A stretch of 64,000 nucleotides of DNA from Aquimarina sp. AU474 (GCF_900312815.1 NZ_OMPE01000008.1:682001-746000), one strand, 5' to 3'. Counted from the first letter of the stretch, positions 16,795-26,983 are shown. Notes: generated by a model not told the origin, from the letters alone. Made by a program: numbers and translations.

Positions 16795-18192
16795 ATGACA
16801 TATAGAATAGAAAAAGATACTATGGGGGATGTAAAAGTTCCTTCTGATAAACTTTGGGGAGCGCAAACCGAAAGATCTAGAAACAACTTTAAAATAGGAG
16901 CTCCTGCTTCTATGCCATTAGAGGTTGTTTATGGCTTTGCATATCTTAAAAAAGCAGCAGCATATACAAATTGTGAACTTGGAGCTTTACCGATAGAAAA
17001 AAGAGATCTTATCGCTCAGGTATGTGATGAAATCTTGACCGGAAAACATGATGATCAATTTCCTTTGGTTATATGGCAAACAGGTTCTGGTACGCAAAGT
17101 AATATGAATGTAAATGAGGTAATTGCAAATCGTGCGCATCAACTTGCCGGAAACACAATTGGTGAAGGTGAAAAGACTTTACAACCAAATGATGATGTGA
17201 ACAAATCTCAATCTTCAAATGATACATTTCCCACAGGAATGCACATTGCAGCTTATAAAAAAATTGTAGAAGTTACTATACCAGGTGTAACACAATTAAG
17301 AGATACACTAAAAAGTAAATCTGAAGAATTTAAAAATGTAGTAAAAATTGGTCGAACGCATTTTATGGATGCAACACCCTTAACAATTGGTCAAGAATTA
17401 TCGGGTTACGTTTCACAATTAGATCATGGTATAAAAGCTTTAGAGAATACATTACCACATATGGGTGAGTTAGCACTTGGAGGTACCGCTGTAGGTACTG
17501 GGCTAAATACCCCTAAAGGATATGCAAAACGTGTTTCTGAATTTATTGCTCAATTCACAAGTTTACCCTTTATTACTGCCGAAAATAAGTTTGAAGCACT
17601 TGCTGCTCACGATGCTTTTGTAGAAACACACGGAGCGTTAAAACAATTGGCTGTTTCTTTAAATAAAATTGGAAACGATATTCGTATGCTCGCTTCTGGA
17701 CCACGAAGCGGAATTGGTGAATTAATCATCCCAGCTAATGAACCCGGGAGTTCAATCATGCCAGGAAAAGTAAACCCAACACAATGTGAAGCATTAACGA
17801 TGGTATGTGCACAAGTATTAGGTAATGATGTGGCTATCAATGTTGGAGGAATGCAAGGACATTTTGAATTGAATGTATTTAAACCGGTGATGGCTGCAAA
17901 TCTATTACAGAGTGCACAATTAATTGGTGATGCATGTGTGTCGTTTGATGAGCATTGTGCTCAAGGGATCGAACCTAATCAAGCAAGAATTACCGAATTA
18001 TTGAATAATTCGTTAATGCTAGTAACTGCATTAAACACCAAAATAGGGTACTACAAAGCGGCCGAAATTGCAAATACAGCTCATAAAAATGGAACAACGC
18101 TAAGACAAGAAGCAGTTGCTCTTGGTTATGTTACAGAAGAAGAATTTGAAGAATGGGTAAAACCTGAAGATATGGTAGGGAGTTTAAAATAA
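16795..18192 (+). CDS. fumC: Class II fumarate hydratase
   Basis: The 465-residue enzyme interconverts fumarate and L-malate in the TCA cycle. It shows the superfamily signature [13 protein letters not shown] (about residues 319-331), the N-terminal [11 protein letters not shown] motif, [12 protein letters not shown] and the His of [11 protein letters not shown]. Its length matches the family. It is a single gene with a terminator at 18223-18260. Confidence 0.97.
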   Translation: MTYRIEKDTMGDVKVPSDKLWGAQTERSRNNFKIGAPASMPLEVVYGFAYLKKAAAYTNCELGALPIEKRDLIAQVCDEILTGKHDDQFPLVIWQTGSGTQSNMNVNEVIANRAHQLAGNTIGEGEKTLQPNDDVNKSQSSNDTFPTGMHIAAYKKIVEVTIPGVTQLRDTLKSKSEEFKNVVKIGRTHFMDATPLTIGQELSGYVSQLDHGIKALENTLPHMGELALGGTAVGTGLNTPKGYAKRVSEFIAQFTSLPFITAENKFEALAAHDAFVETHGALKQLAVSLNKIGNDIRMLASGPRSGIGELIIPANEPGSSIMPGKVNPTQCEALTMVCAQVLGNDVAINVGGMQGHFELNVFKPVMAANLLQSAQLIGDACVSFDEHCAQGIEPNQARITELLNNSLMLVTALNTKIGYYKAAEIANTAHKNGTTLRQEAVALGYVTEEEFEEWVKPEDMVGSLK

Positions 18193-18222
18193 TCAACTCG
18201 CTGCATCTCATACATATACACT

Positions 18223-18260
18223 AGACCTCACTTATTTTAAACAATTTGTGAGGTCTTTTT
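18223..18260 (+). terminator. Terminator after fumC
   Basis: AGACCTCAC and GTGAGGTCT form a 9-bp stem followed by TTTTTGG. Confidence 0.75.
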
Positions 18261-18334
18261 GGTTTAAAAGAATACTATAATATTAGCTATTTTTGTAGTT
18301 TCTTTCACATAATTTTAATATAATTGATGAAATT

Positions 18335-18787
18335 ATGTTAATGAAACTTCTCGTTCTTATTACTTTTCCTATTTTTTTTCTACTACATTCTGTTAGTGCA
18401 GATACTTATATAGGGCAATGGGAAATTACTGGAGGATCAATTATAGAAATCTATCAAGACGGTACTACTTTTTATGGAAAAATTCATAAAAGAGCTATGA
18501 AACCTCTATCAAATTTTAACGGATTAGATAATAAAAACCCTAAAAAAGAACTTCGAACTCGTCCCTTGTTAGGAATGATTATTTTAGATCAATTAACCTA
18601 TCAGGATGGTGCTTTATCTGGAGGAACCATTTATAATGCGGATAGCGGAAAAAGCTACAAAGTAAAAGTATGGATTGATAGTGAAGATACTGATGTTTGC
18701 TATATAAGGGCATACAAAAGTATTTTATTTAAAACGTTTGAAGCCAAAAGAGTAAAGCCAGATAATATGGCGGTTAGTCCAAAGTAA
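18335..18787 (+). CDS. DUF2147 secreted protein
   Basis: The 150-residue product has a signal peptide (about residues 1-22, ending VSAD) and the DUF2147 pattern: GQWEITGGSIIEIYQDG, a central LLGMIILDQL and a C-terminal YIRAYKSILFKTFEAKRV. Small beta-rich proteins of this family are exported and of unknown role. It is transcribed alone and ends at the terminator 18808-18838. Confidence 0.82.
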   Translation: MLMKLLVLITFPIFFLLHSVSADTYIGQWEITGGSIIEIYQDGTTFYGKIHKRAMKPLSNFNGLDNKNPKKELRTRPLLGMIILDQLTYQDGALSGGTIYNADSGKSYKVKVWIDSEDTDVCYIRAYKSILFKTFEAKRVKPDNMAVSPK

Positions 18788-18807
18788 CCTGTATATCAAA
18801 AAATAGT

Positions 18808-18838
18808 AAAACCCGCATTTGTTTAGAATGCGGGTTTT
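18808..18838 (+). terminator. Terminator after DUF2147 gene
   Basis: AAAACCCGCAT and ATGCGGGTTTT form an 11-bp stem ending in a T-run. Confidence 0.8.
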
Positions 18839-18910
18839 AATTTCCCTATAAATACTATTTTTGAATTCCCCCAAATTCAAATAGTTCGGTGTCTAAAGTC
18901 TAGGAACGTT

Positions 18911-18997
18911 CTATCTATGAATCGCGTTACTACTAGCTTTAGGTAATTCTTTAAGAAACTCTTGTAAAATCCTGAAATTAAAGCGAAATGATTTCAT
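18911..18997 (-). CDS. 28-residue micro-protein, copy 1
   Basis: The short ORF encodes 28 residues starting MKSFRFNFRILQEF and ending in KELPKASSNAIHR. The copy at 19116-19202 encodes the same length and nearly the same C-terminal half (KELPKASSHAIHR). Many differences between the two lie at third codon positions or keep the amino-acid type, and both start and stop are kept. Both have TTTACACA about 8-9 bases before ATG. No known family was recognised. Confidence 0.5.
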   Translation of the reverse strand: MKSFRFNFRILQEFLKELPKASSNAIHR

Positions 18998-19115
18998 AAT
19001 ATATTGTGTAAAGTTGTTTAATAGATTTATTTTTTTGTGAAAATACTGTCTTTATAGATTCTTTGAAATAAGAGGATCTACGTATATTTAGTTTTTCCTC
19101 ATTAACACAAAGTAA

Positions 19116-19202
19116 TTATCTGTGTATTGCGTGACTACTTGCTTTTGGTAATTCTTTTACAAACTCTAAAATAAAGTTGAAAGTGATGCCGAATAAATTC
19201 AT
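19116..19202 (-). CDS. 28-residue micro-protein, copy 2
   Basis: The ORF encodes 28 residues starting MNLFGITFNFILEF and ending in KELPKASSHAIHR. It is a tandem paralog of 18911-18997, 118 bp upstream on the same strand. The pattern is a hydrophobic N-half and a basic, polar C-half. It could be a small regulatory or membrane-active peptide; the function is unknown. Confidence 0.5.
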   Translation of the reverse strand: MNLFGITFNFILEFVKELPKASSHAIHR

Positions 19203-19357
19203 AATTTCTGTGTGTAAAATTAGTTGATAATGTATTTTATTTTGATGGTGTAAAGATACCTCTACAACGCATACCGCGCAATGGGGAAAAAAACCCTTTT
19301 TACCAGGTTAATGTCCCCCAACTTATTTTATTTAGGGGGTTTTGAATGTATATAAAC
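19203..19357. other. Upstream region of the micro-ORFs, no gene seen
   Basis: The stretch holds a CCCCC...GGGGG hairpin at 19315-19339 followed by TTTTG on the plus strand. No reading frame is supported. Confidence 0.3.
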
Positions 19358-19358
19358 A

Positions 19359-19390
19359 AAAAAAGCACAGTATTCAACTGTGCTTTTTTA
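19359..19390 (-). terminator. Terminator of the PLP-enzyme gene
   Basis: AGCACAGT and ACTGTGCT form an 8-bp stem with A- and T-runs on both sides, 20 bp beyond the stop codon at 19413. Confidence 0.8.
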
Positions 19391-19412
19391 CGTATAATAG
19401 CTCAATTAGAAC

Positions 19413-20696
19413 TTATACTTGATCCACTTTTAATGGTGTATTTATATGTACTTTATGTAAAGCTTGATCAAGATCCCAAATCAAATCGTCTACGCTCTCT
19501 ACTCCTATTGATAAGCGCAATAACTGATCCGTAATGTTCATCTGTTGTCTTTGCCCCTCATCTACACCGGCGTGGGTCATTGTCTTTGGATGTTCTGCAA
19601 GACTTTCTGTTCCACCTAGACTAACTGCAAGTTTCATTAATTTTAGGTTATTCAAAAAAGTAAAAGCTTCTTTCTCTCCTCCTTCAATATCAAAAGACAC
19701 CATAGCTCCAGGAGCAGAACACTGCTTTTTGTAGGTTGCAAAATCAGCTGTACCCTCTTTTAATAATCCCAAATAGTATACTTTCTTCACTTTTGCATGT
19801 CCTTCGAGATAATCGGCTATAACCTGGGCATTTTTTGTTTGTTGATCCATTCTAACTTTCAATGTCTCCAAACTTCTAAGCAGTAACCATGCTGTATGGG
19901 GACTAACCATATTTCCTAGAAAAGTACGTAGGGTTTTTACTCTAATCATTAATTCTGTATTTCCTAATACAGCACCAGCGATCAAATCACTATGTCCCCC
20001 TATATATTTTGTAGCAGAGTACAATACCAAATCGGCACCACATTGTAAAGGGTGTTGCCATAATGGCCCCATATATGTATTATCAACGGCAACAAGAGTC
20101 TTTCTATCCTCAGTACTAAATTGCTTCGCTATTTGGCTAAATTTTTCTATATCTACAATATTATTTGTAGGATTTGCGGGTGTTTCAAGATAAATCATTG
20201 CTAATTTATCTGCCTTACCAGAATCTTGTATCATTTGTACCACATCATCTATTCCTTGATTTGGCATTACTCCTATCGTATGCACTCCAATTTTATCTAA
20301 AAAATGATGGATAAAATGATCAGTACCTCCATACACAGGATTACTATATACTAATAGATCTCCTGGTTTCAAGAATTCTAATAACACTGTACTTATGGCA
20401 GACATACCACTTTCAAAAACGGCGCAATCATCGGATTTATCCCAAAGACTAAGTCTGTTCTCTAATATCTCCAAATTTGGATTATTAATTCTACTATAAA
20501 TTAAACCTAATTCTTCTTTTGGAGATTTTTCACGTAAACCATAGGCAAGCTCAAAAAAGGCTTTTCCTTCTTCGGCTGTTTTAAAAACAAAAGTTGACGT
20601 TTGAAATATTGGGCATTTTATAGCCCCTTCAGACAACTCTGGTTTATAACCATAAGTCATCATTAAGCTTTCTGGGTTAAAGTTGTTTTCTTTCAT
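19413..20696 (-). CDS. Cys/Met metabolism PLP-dependent enzyme, probable methionine gamma-lyase
   Basis: The 427-residue enzyme belongs to the trans-sulfuration family. The PLP lysine lies in SATKYIGGHSD (about residue 230). VFESGMSAIS and the C-terminal SLGGTESLAEHP are family hallmarks. Candidates are methionine gamma-lyase, cystathionine gamma-lyase and gamma-synthase; the sequence alone does not decide. It is divergent from an Lrp/AsnC regulator with a 133-bp shared promoter region. That arrangement is common for catabolic amino-acid lyases and favours the methionine gamma-lyase reading. Confidence 0.87.
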   Translation of the reverse strand: MKENNFNPESLMMTYGYKPELSEGAIKCPIFQTSTFVFKTAEEGKAFFELAYGLREKSPKEELGLIYSRINNPNLEILENRLSLWDKSDDCAVFESGMSAISTVLLEFLKPGDLLVYSNPVYGGTDHFIHHFLDKIGVHTIGVMPNQGIDDVVQMIQDSGKADKLAMIYLETPANPTNNIVDIEKFSQIAKQFSTEDRKTLVAVDNTYMGPLWQHPLQCGADLVLYSATKYIGGHSDLIAGAVLGNTELMIRVKTLRTFLGNMVSPHTAWLLLRSLETLKVRMDQQTKNAQVIADYLEGHAKVKKVYYLGLLKEGTADFATYKKQCSAPGAMVSFDIEGGEKEAFTFLNNLKLMKLAVSLGGTESLAEHPKTMTHAGVDEGQRQQMNITDQLLRLSIGVESVDDLIWDLDQALHKVHINTPLKVDQV

Positions 20697-20829
20697 GGTT
20701 TAAAATTAAGACATTAAGAATTAAAAACCATGTTTATACTAATTTTAAGAATATACATACAAATAAATAAACTTATAAAGAATATTATTCTATATTTGAT
20801 TTTATTTCAAGCTTAAACAGAAAAATATT

Positions 20830-21285
20830 ATGGATTCAATAGATCGATCAATACTGCATTTATTACAAAAAAATGGTAAAATCACTATTAAAGAAATTGC
20901 AGAACGATTACTCTTAAGTACTACTCCAATATTTGAGCGTGTTAAAAAATTAGAACGAGATGGTTATATAAAATCATACAAAGCTATTTTGGATCGAAAA
21001 AAAGTAGGGCTTCAACTAATGGCCTTTTGTAATATAACCTTAAACCTTCATCAAAAAGATTTTATAAAAAAATTTGAAAAAGATATTCAACAATTCCCAG
21101 AAGTTGTAGAATGTTATCATGTAGCCGGAATGTTTGATTATTTGATTAAAATATATGCCGAAGATATGGAGCGATACCAGGATTTTTTATCCAATAAACT
21201 AGCATCATTAGATAACATTTCTAAAGTACAGAGTTCTTTTGTAATGACCGAGGTCAAAGATTTTTCTTATTTACCAATATCCTGA
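20830..21285 (+). CDS. Lrp/AsnC family transcriptional regulator
   Basis: The 151-residue protein has an N-terminal winged HTH (about residues 4-50: TIKEIAERLLLSTTPIFERV) and a C-terminal RAM ligand-binding domain (VVECYHVAGMFDYLIKIYA). It is divergently placed from the PLP lyase and most likely controls it in response to an amino acid. The target is inferred from position. Confidence 0.9.
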   Translation: MDSIDRSILHLLQKNGKITIKEIAERLLLSTTPIFERVKKLERDGYIKSYKAILDRKKVGLQLMAFCNITLNLHQKDFIKKFEKDIQQFPEVVECYHVAGMFDYLIKIYAEDMERYQDFLSNKLASLDNISKVQSSFVMTEVKDFSYLPIS

Positions 21286-21362
21286 AATTATAATATAACT
21301 TAACAAAAGATTTAGAACTCTTATAATATCTTTGATTTTCAACTTAAAAACAATGCACAATA

Positions 21363-22091
21363 ATGAATATCAAAGAGGCAAAAGTATTAATTACAGGAGG
21401 TAACTCAGGAATCGGAAGAGCAACTGCAAAATTACTAAAAGAAAAAGGTGCTCAAGTAATCATTTCTGGTAGAAATGAAACAACATTATCCCAAACAGCT
21501 CAAGAATTAGGTGTTGACTACATAAAAGCAGATGTAACCGAAGAAAACCAGGTAATTGATATGGTAGAGCAAGCCAAAAACAAGATGAGTGGTCTTAACG
21601 TACTCGTTAATAATGCGGGTTACGGATACATTGCAAAGCTCGTAGATATTGAAGCTGATAAATTTACTGATCAATTTAAAACGAATATCTTGGGTGCTGC
21701 ATTGTGCGCAAAAGAATCTGCAAAACATTTTGTAGCTCAAGAGTATGGTAATATAATCAATATTGGTTCTACATCATCATTAAAAGGTTCTCCTACAGCC
21801 TCACCATATGTAGCAACAAAATTTGCTCTTCGGGGTATGACAGAAAGCTGGAGAAATGAATTAAGACCACATAACATAAGAGTAATGCAAGTAAACCCAA
21901 GTGAGGTGATGACTAGTTTTGCAGATAATCGAGTGGCTAATAGTTCTAATGGTAAGCAATATACCCCAGCAGAACAACAAACTAAATTAAGAGGAGAAGA
22001 AATTGCTCATACGATCACTAGTTTACTAGAAATGGATGATAGAGGCTTTATCACAGAAGCTACTGTATTTGCAACCAATCCAAAAGTGTAA
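21363..22091 (+). CDS. Short-chain dehydrogenase/reductase
   Basis: The 242-residue protein has the NAD(P)-binding motif TGGNSGIGRAT (about residues 11-21), the structural NNAG motif (about 87-90) and the catalytic YVATK (Tyr about 153, Lys about 157) with its Ser. It is a classical cytoplasmic SDR of unknown substrate. It ends at the same point where the convergent MFS gene ends (22091/22092). Confidence 0.92.
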   Translation: MNIKEAKVLITGGNSGIGRATAKLLKEKGAQVIISGRNETTLSQTAQELGVDYIKADVTEENQVIDMVEQAKNKMSGLNVLVNNAGYGYIAKLVDIEADKFTDQFKTNILGAALCAKESAKHFVAQEYGNIINIGSTSSLKGSPTASPYVATKFALRGMTESWRNELRPHNIRVMQVNPSEVMTSFADNRVANSSNGKQYTPAEQQTKLRGEEIAHTITSLLEMDDRGFITEATVFATNPKV

Positions 22092-23438
22092 TCATACGAT
22101 TTTTGGGTTAGGTTGATCCTTAATTGATGCTTTTTTATCTGTAAAATGATTAATCATAACCAGTATAAAAATAAGCAAGAATATACCCGTTCCTATTTTG
22201 AAAAGGGCTACTTGGATACTTTCGAAAATAAAACCTCCTAAAACCAAACCAAAAATACTGGCAAAACTTCCCATACTATTGCCATACCCCTGAATTGCTC
22301 CTTGCATTTGGTGGTTCCCAGTTTTTGATAATATTGATAAAAAATTAGGCCACATCAAGCCATTACCTAATGACAATAATGTGATTGCCATGTACATTAT
22401 CATAATACTAGAAATAGAAAGCATATAGAAACTAATTGCTAATAGTAATGTTCCCATAATGATGCAGGTTACATTGGATACCTTATTTGATAAATATGAC
22501 AATAATGGTCCCTGAACCAAAATCATTATAATACTTGAGTATGCCAAAAATATCCCCAGTTCTATAGATGTCCATTTTAGAATTGAAGAAGCATAAATGG
22601 GTAATCCTGCATAAAAAAGGCTAAAACCCAAGAAAGTAAGAAAATATATCGCATATAATAAAGGAATACCTTCTACTTTCAATATTTTACCAAAAGTATT
22701 TGGACTATCACTCTGTGTAATATCATCTGTATAACAATCCTTATGTTCTACCTGAAAAAACCGTCTAAAAGACTTCAACCCCAGATTCCCAGTATCAACC
22801 ACACAAGGATTGCTTTCGGGTAATTTTATAATAATTACAAAAATTGCGATCAAAGAAATCAGTGCGGCTAACATAATTGGTAGTGATTCTTCTAAAAAAG
22901 TTGACGCTAAAACTCCGGCCACTGCAGGGCCTAAAACAAAACCCAAGCTAGTAGACGCACCCATCATTCCAAAATTCTTATTACGGTCGTCATCGGTAGA
23001 AATATCTGACAAGTAGGCATTTGCTACAGAGACATTACCACCAGTAAATCCATCAAAAATCCTTGCCAAAAATAAAAGTAGCAAAGGTAATGTCATCATA
23101 TACGTACCGGTAAGTTCTATATCTGAAGACCATAATACCGTCTTAGGTAAGATAAAAGCCAATAAAAACATACTCCAAGCTATAAACGTGCCCACTTGGC
23201 TTATTATAAGTACTTTTTTTCGACCAATTCGATCAGATAATCTTCCCAATATAGGAGCACCTATTAATTGAAAAAAAGGATACATTGCTCCTAATAATCC
23301 ATAAATAAATCCATTTCCTCCTAAATCAACAACAATAAAAATAAGGATTGGAATGACAATACTATACCCTAGTATGCCAATAAAATTTACTAATAAAATG
23401 GGAAAAATAGTACGATTGAAAAAATTAAAGACACGCAT
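22092..23438 (-). CDS. MFS transporter, TetA-like exporter family
   Basis: The 448-residue protein has about 12 membrane spans. The motif between spans 2 and 3 is GRLSDRIGRKKVL, and span 5 has GFVLGPAVAG, an antiporter motif seen in drug:proton exporters. The middle loop is long and polar (about residues 205-245). It would export small compounds; the substrate cannot be told. It stands alone between a convergent SDR gene and holA. Confidence 0.88.
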   Translation of the reverse strand: MRVFNFFNRTIFPILLVNFIGILGYSIVIPILIFIVVDLGGNGFIYGLLGAMYPFFQLIGAPILGRLSDRIGRKKVLIISQVGTFIAWSMFLLAFILPKTVLWSSDIELTGTYMMTLPLLLLFLARIFDGFTGGNVSVANAYLSDISTDDDRNKNFGMMGASTSLGFVLGPAVAGVLASTFLEESLPIMLAALISLIAIFVIIIKLPESNPCVVDTGNLGLKSFRRFFQVEHKDCYTDDITQSDSPNTFGKILKVEGIPLLYAIYFLTFLGFSLFYAGLPIYASSILKWTSIELGIFLAYSSIIMILVQGPLLSYLSNKVSNVTCIIMGTLLLAISFYMLSISSIMIMYMAITLLSLGNGLMWPNFLSILSKTGNHQMQGAIQGYGNSMGSFASIFGLVLGGFIFESIQVALFKIGTGIFLLIFILVMINHFTDKKASIKDQPNPKIV

Positions 23439-23501
23439 GCCTTAAAAATAAGATCGTTTGTTACGAAATCTTGTTAAACTATTGCCAATAAAAAATAATC
23501 T

Positions 23502-24506
23502 TTACCTCATTACTTTAACCAACAGTTCTTTCAAAATATCTCCTTGTGGTAAATTTGCAGCCCCTACTCCTTTACTTTTCAAATCTGCTTCTCTTAGTAT
23601 TGCTATAATTTGACTCACTTTTTTCATGGGGTAATTATGGGCCGCTTCGGTATAATCTTTTACAAAATAAGGATTGATTTTTAAAGCTCCGGCAACATTT
23701 CTTTGTGACTTATCAGATAAACCATGATACTGCAACACCTGAGAAAAGAAACTATATAATAAAGAGATTGTAACCACTAATGGGTTATCCTTTGGGTTTT
23801 GTGCAAAATAATTAATAATACGATGCGCTTTGATTACATTTCTTGACCCTATGGCTTTACGAAGTTCAAAATTATTAAACTCCTTACTTATACCAATGTT
23901 TTCTTCAATTTGATCCGCAGTAATCTGCTCTCCTTTAGGTATAATCAACTTCAATTTATCAAGTTCATTATTAATCTTATTTAAATCTGTTCCTAAAAAT
24001 TCGACTAACATTTGGGCAGCTTTGGGTTCTATTGCATATTTTGCTCCACCCAAAACTCTACGTATCCAATCGGCGACTTGATTTTCGTACAATTTTTTAC
24101 TTTCAAAAATCACCCCACTTTTATTGACTGCCTTGTATAACTTTTTCCGCTTATCTATCTTTTTATATTTATAGCAAATAACCAAAACTGTAGAAGGTTG
24201 AGGGTTCTCTGTATAATCCGCTAATTTTTCGATAGTTCTCGATAAATCTTGAGCTTCTTTAACAATTACGACCTGCCGCTCAGCCATCATAGGAAAACGT
24301 TTTGCATTGGCTACTATATCTTCTATAGTAACATCTCTACCATATAATATCATTTGATTAAACCCTTTTTCCTCTTCGGCAAGTACGTTTTTATCGATAT
24401 ATTCTGAAATTCTATCAATATAATATGGTTCTTCTCCCATAAGGAAGTAGATCGGTTTTATATTTCCATTTTTTATTTCAGTTACAATTTGTTTTACTTC
24501 GTCCAT
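23502..24506 (-). CDS. holA: DNA polymerase III subunit delta
   Basis: The 334-residue protein is the clamp-loader delta subunit, which opens the sliding clamp during replication. It matches the family in length and in the N-terminal motif PIYFLMGEEPYYID and the second-domain stretch KELVEFLG-type helices. It is divergent from the HsdR-N-like gene with only 26 bp between. Confidence 0.92.
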   Translation of the reverse strand: MDEVKQIVTEIKNGNIKPIYFLMGEEPYYIDRISEYIDKNVLAEEEKGFNQMILYGRDVTIEDIVANAKRFPMMAERQVVIVKEAQDLSRTIEKLADYTENPQPSTVLVICYKYKKIDKRKKLYKAVNKSGVIFESKKLYENQVADWIRRVLGGAKYAIEPKAAQMLVEFLGTDLNKINNELDKLKLIIPKGEQITADQIEENIGISKEFNNFELRKAIGSRNVIKAHRIINYFAQNPKDNPLVVTISLLYSFFSQVLQYHGLSDKSQRNVAGALKINPYFVKDYTEAAHNYPMKKVSQIIAILREADLKSKGVGAANLPQGDILKELLVKVMR

Positions 24507-24532
24507 TCAGAAAAAATCATCAAATTTGTGAT

Positions 24533-24979
24533 ATGCAAAAATTAAACTTTCCTGCATATAAGTTTCGATTCAAAAATAGCGAAAATAAAGTTTCTATTTT
24601 TGACCGAATTCGTAAAAAATTTATCATTCTTACTCCCGAAGAATGGGTACGACAACATACAGTGCAATACTTGATTGAGGAAAAAAAATATCCCGAAAGC
24701 TTAATCAATGTAGAAAAACTAATAAAAGTTAATGATCTCAATAAAAGATATGATGCCATAGTATTCAATCCCGACGGTAGTATTCGACTTATTGTAGAAT
24801 GTAAATCTGCCAAAATTAAAATTACTCAAGAGGTATTTGATCAAATAGCACGATACAACTTAGAACTTAATGCTCAATACCTTATGATTACAAATGGCCT
24901 TGATCATTATTATTGCCAAATGAATTATAACGAAAAACGGTATGCTTTTCTAAAAGATATTCCCAATTATAACAAATAA
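24533..24979 (+). CDS. HsdR N-terminal-like PD-(D/E)XK nuclease-fold protein
   Basis: The 148-residue protein has the pattern of the type I restriction R-subunit N-terminal nuclease domain: EWVRQHTVQYLIEEKKYP, then RYDAIVF (Asp), then LIVECKSA (E-x-K), then ITNG. It is free-standing, without helicase or other Hsd subunits. Proteins like this are common next to holA in Bacteroidota and their role is unknown. A repair or nucleic-acid function is possible. It is followed 19 bp later by a glycosyltransferase. Confidence 0.85.
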   Translation: MQKLNFPAYKFRFKNSENKVSIFDRIRKKFIILTPEEWVRQHTVQYLIEEKKYPESLINVEKLIKVNDLNKRYDAIVFNPDGSIRLIVECKSAKIKITQEVFDQIARYNLELNAQYLMITNGLDHYYCQMNYNEKRYAFLKDIPNYNK

Positions 24980-24998
24980 AACGTATTAATTTGCATTT

Positions 24999-25991
24999 AT
25001 GGAAATAGCAGTAGTTATATTGAATTGGAATGGCAGATCTTTATTAGAAGAATTTTTACCTTCTGTAATTCAAAACTCTAAAGAAGCTACTATATATCTT
25101 GCCGATAATGCATCAAGTGATGATTCTGTAGCTTATGTTATCGATAAATTTCCTGAGGTTAGTATTGTAAAAAATTCAGAAAACGGTGGTTATGCAAAAG
25201 GATATAACGATGCTTTATCAAAAATTGACGCTGATATATATTGCCTATTAAATAGTGATGTAGAGGTTACTCCTAATTGGCTAAACCCAGTGATTACTTG
25301 TTTTAAAAACTCTGAGGCAGTTGCGGCTATACAGCCCAAAATTCTAGATTACAAAAAAAAGACCCATTTCGAATATGCAGGAGCAGCTGGTGGATTTATA
25401 GATAAATTTGGCTATCCATACTGTAGAGGAAGAATATTTGACACACTTGAGCAAGATAATGGACAATACGATGATAGTATTCCTATATTTTGGGCTAGCG
25501 GAGCATGTTTATTTGTTAAAAAATCTGTTTTTGAAGAAGTGGGTAAATTAGATGAGGATTTTTTTGCTCACCAAGAAGAAATTGATCTCTGCTGGCGTAT
25601 GCAAAACCATGGGTATCAAATCATTTACCAAGGTGCATCAACAGTATATCACTTAGGCGGCGCCACCTTAAACACTATGAATCCTAAAAAAACATATCTG
25701 AATTTTAGGAACAATCTTTACCTACTAATTAAAAATGCTCCTAAAAGAAATTTATGGTTTTTGATCTTTATCCGATTGATTTTGGACGGATTAGCTGGAT
25801 TCAAATTTCTGGTAGAAGGTAAATTCCCTCACTTTATTGCTATCCTTAAGGCTCATTTCAGCTTCTACGGTAATTTTAACACTTTTATTAAAAAACGCAA
25901 AAAACTTTCAAAAACGGGGAAATATTATTCCATTTTTTCCGTTGTATGGCAGTATTTTATTTTGAAACATAAACAATTTAATCAATTATAA
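24999..25991 (+). CDS. Family 2 glycosyltransferase
   Basis: The 330-residue enzyme has a GT-A fold: VVILNWNGRSLLEEFLPS at the start, YLADNASSDDSV, the metal-binding NSDVEV (about residues 85-90) and a late DEDFFAHQEEIDLCWRM motif typical of rhamnosyl-type GT2 enzymes. The C-terminal part is basic with a hydrophobic stretch that may touch the membrane. It probably adds a sugar to a surface polysaccharide or lipid; donor and acceptor are unknown. Confidence 0.9.
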   Translation: MEIAVVILNWNGRSLLEEFLPSVIQNSKEATIYLADNASSDDSVAYVIDKFPEVSIVKNSENGGYAKGYNDALSKIDADIYCLLNSDVEVTPNWLNPVITCFKNSEAVAAIQPKILDYKKKTHFEYAGAAGGFIDKFGYPYCRGRIFDTLEQDNGQYDDSIPIFWASGACLFVKKSVFEEVGKLDEDFFAHQEEIDLCWRMQNHGYQIIYQGASTVYHLGGATLNTMNPKKTYLNFRNNLYLLIKNAPKRNLWFLIFIRLILDGLAGFKFLVEGKFPHFIAILKAHFSFYGNFNTFIKKRKKLSKTGKYYSIFSVVWQYFILKHKQFNQL

Positions 25992-26089
25992 AGGGATATA
26001 ATAAATTATTGTTAAGGACATAGTATTACGTCACAATTTTAATAATTTTGAGTTATATAACCAGAACAAGACTAAAAACAGATTTTCTA

Positions 26090-26962
26090 ATGAAAAAAGT
26101 AATGATTATTGGTGCTTCAATGGCAGTATTATTATCTTCTTGTGTATCACAGAAGAAATTTACAGATCTAGAAGCCAAACAAAAAGAAACCGAAGATTTA
26201 TTAAATAGCGCAACAGTTAAACTTAATAGCTGTCTTGAAGAAAAAGCTGGCTCAACGTCGCAGTTAAAGGTGCTTCAAGATCAAGTATCTAATCTTAAGA
26301 ATCAAAACTCTGCATTGTTAAATAATGTTGGTAACCTAGCAACATTGTCTACCAAAGAGGCAGAAAATCTTGAAAAATCTTTAGAAAGTATTAAAGAAAA
26401 AGATTTACAGATAAAAACAATGCAAGATGCAATCACAAAGAAAGATTCTGTAACCTTGGCACTTGTTACAAGTCTTAAAGGAGCTTTAGGTAACCTTGCA
26501 GACGAAGATATTGAAGTAAATGTTGAAAAAGGTGTTGTTTATGTATCTATATCTGATAAACTTTTATTCAAGAGTGGTAGTTATAATGTATCAAGTAGAG
26601 CTCGTGAAGTGTTAGGTAAAGTTGCAAAGGTGGTTAATGCTAAACCAGATATCGAATTCTTAGTAGAAGGACATACTGATAGTAAACCGTATAAAAGCAA
26701 TAAAGCGATTCTAGACAATTGGGATTTAAGTGTTAAACGTGCAACTGCAGTAGTTAGAGTTTTACAAAATGATTTTAAAGTAGATCCTAAGCGTATGACT
26801 GCGGCAGGACGTAGTTATTACGTACCAGTTGCTGATAACGGTACAGATGCTAATAGAGCTAAGAATAGACGTACCAGAATTGTTGTATTACCAAAACTTG
26901 ACCAGTTTTATAATATGATTGAAGACGGAATGAAAAAAGCTTCTCAAGGAGGAGGAAACTAA
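26090..26962 (+). CDS. OmpA-family lipoprotein
   Basis: From MKKVMIIGAS the product has 290 residues with a lipobox LLSSC (Cys about residue 18). An in-frame start 42 bp upstream lacks a sensible signal sequence. A coiled coil follows (about 25-125) and then an OmpA C-terminal domain (about 150-275; VEGHTDSKPYKSNK, NWDLSVKRATAV, NRAKNRRTRIVV) that binds peptidoglycan. It likely ties the outer membrane to the cell wall. Confidence 0.92.
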   Translation: MKKVMIIGASMAVLLSSCVSQKKFTDLEAKQKETEDLLNSATVKLNSCLEEKAGSTSQLKVLQDQVSNLKNQNSALLNNVGNLATLSTKEAENLEKSLESIKEKDLQIKTMQDAITKKDSVTLALVTSLKGALGNLADEDIEVNVEKGVVYVSISDKLLFKSGSYNVSSRAREVLGKVAKVVNAKPDIEFLVEGHTDSKPYKSNKAILDNWDLSVKRATAVVRVLQNDFKVDPKRMTAAGRSYYVPVADNGTDANRAKNRRTRIVVLPKLDQFYNMIEDGMKKASQGGGN

Positions 26963-26983
26963 AATATAGTTTCTTTATAATAT

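Noticed and set aside
24533..24979. Type I restriction-modification system
   Set aside because: Only the N-terminal nuclease-like domain is present; no helicase, HsdM or HsdS genes.
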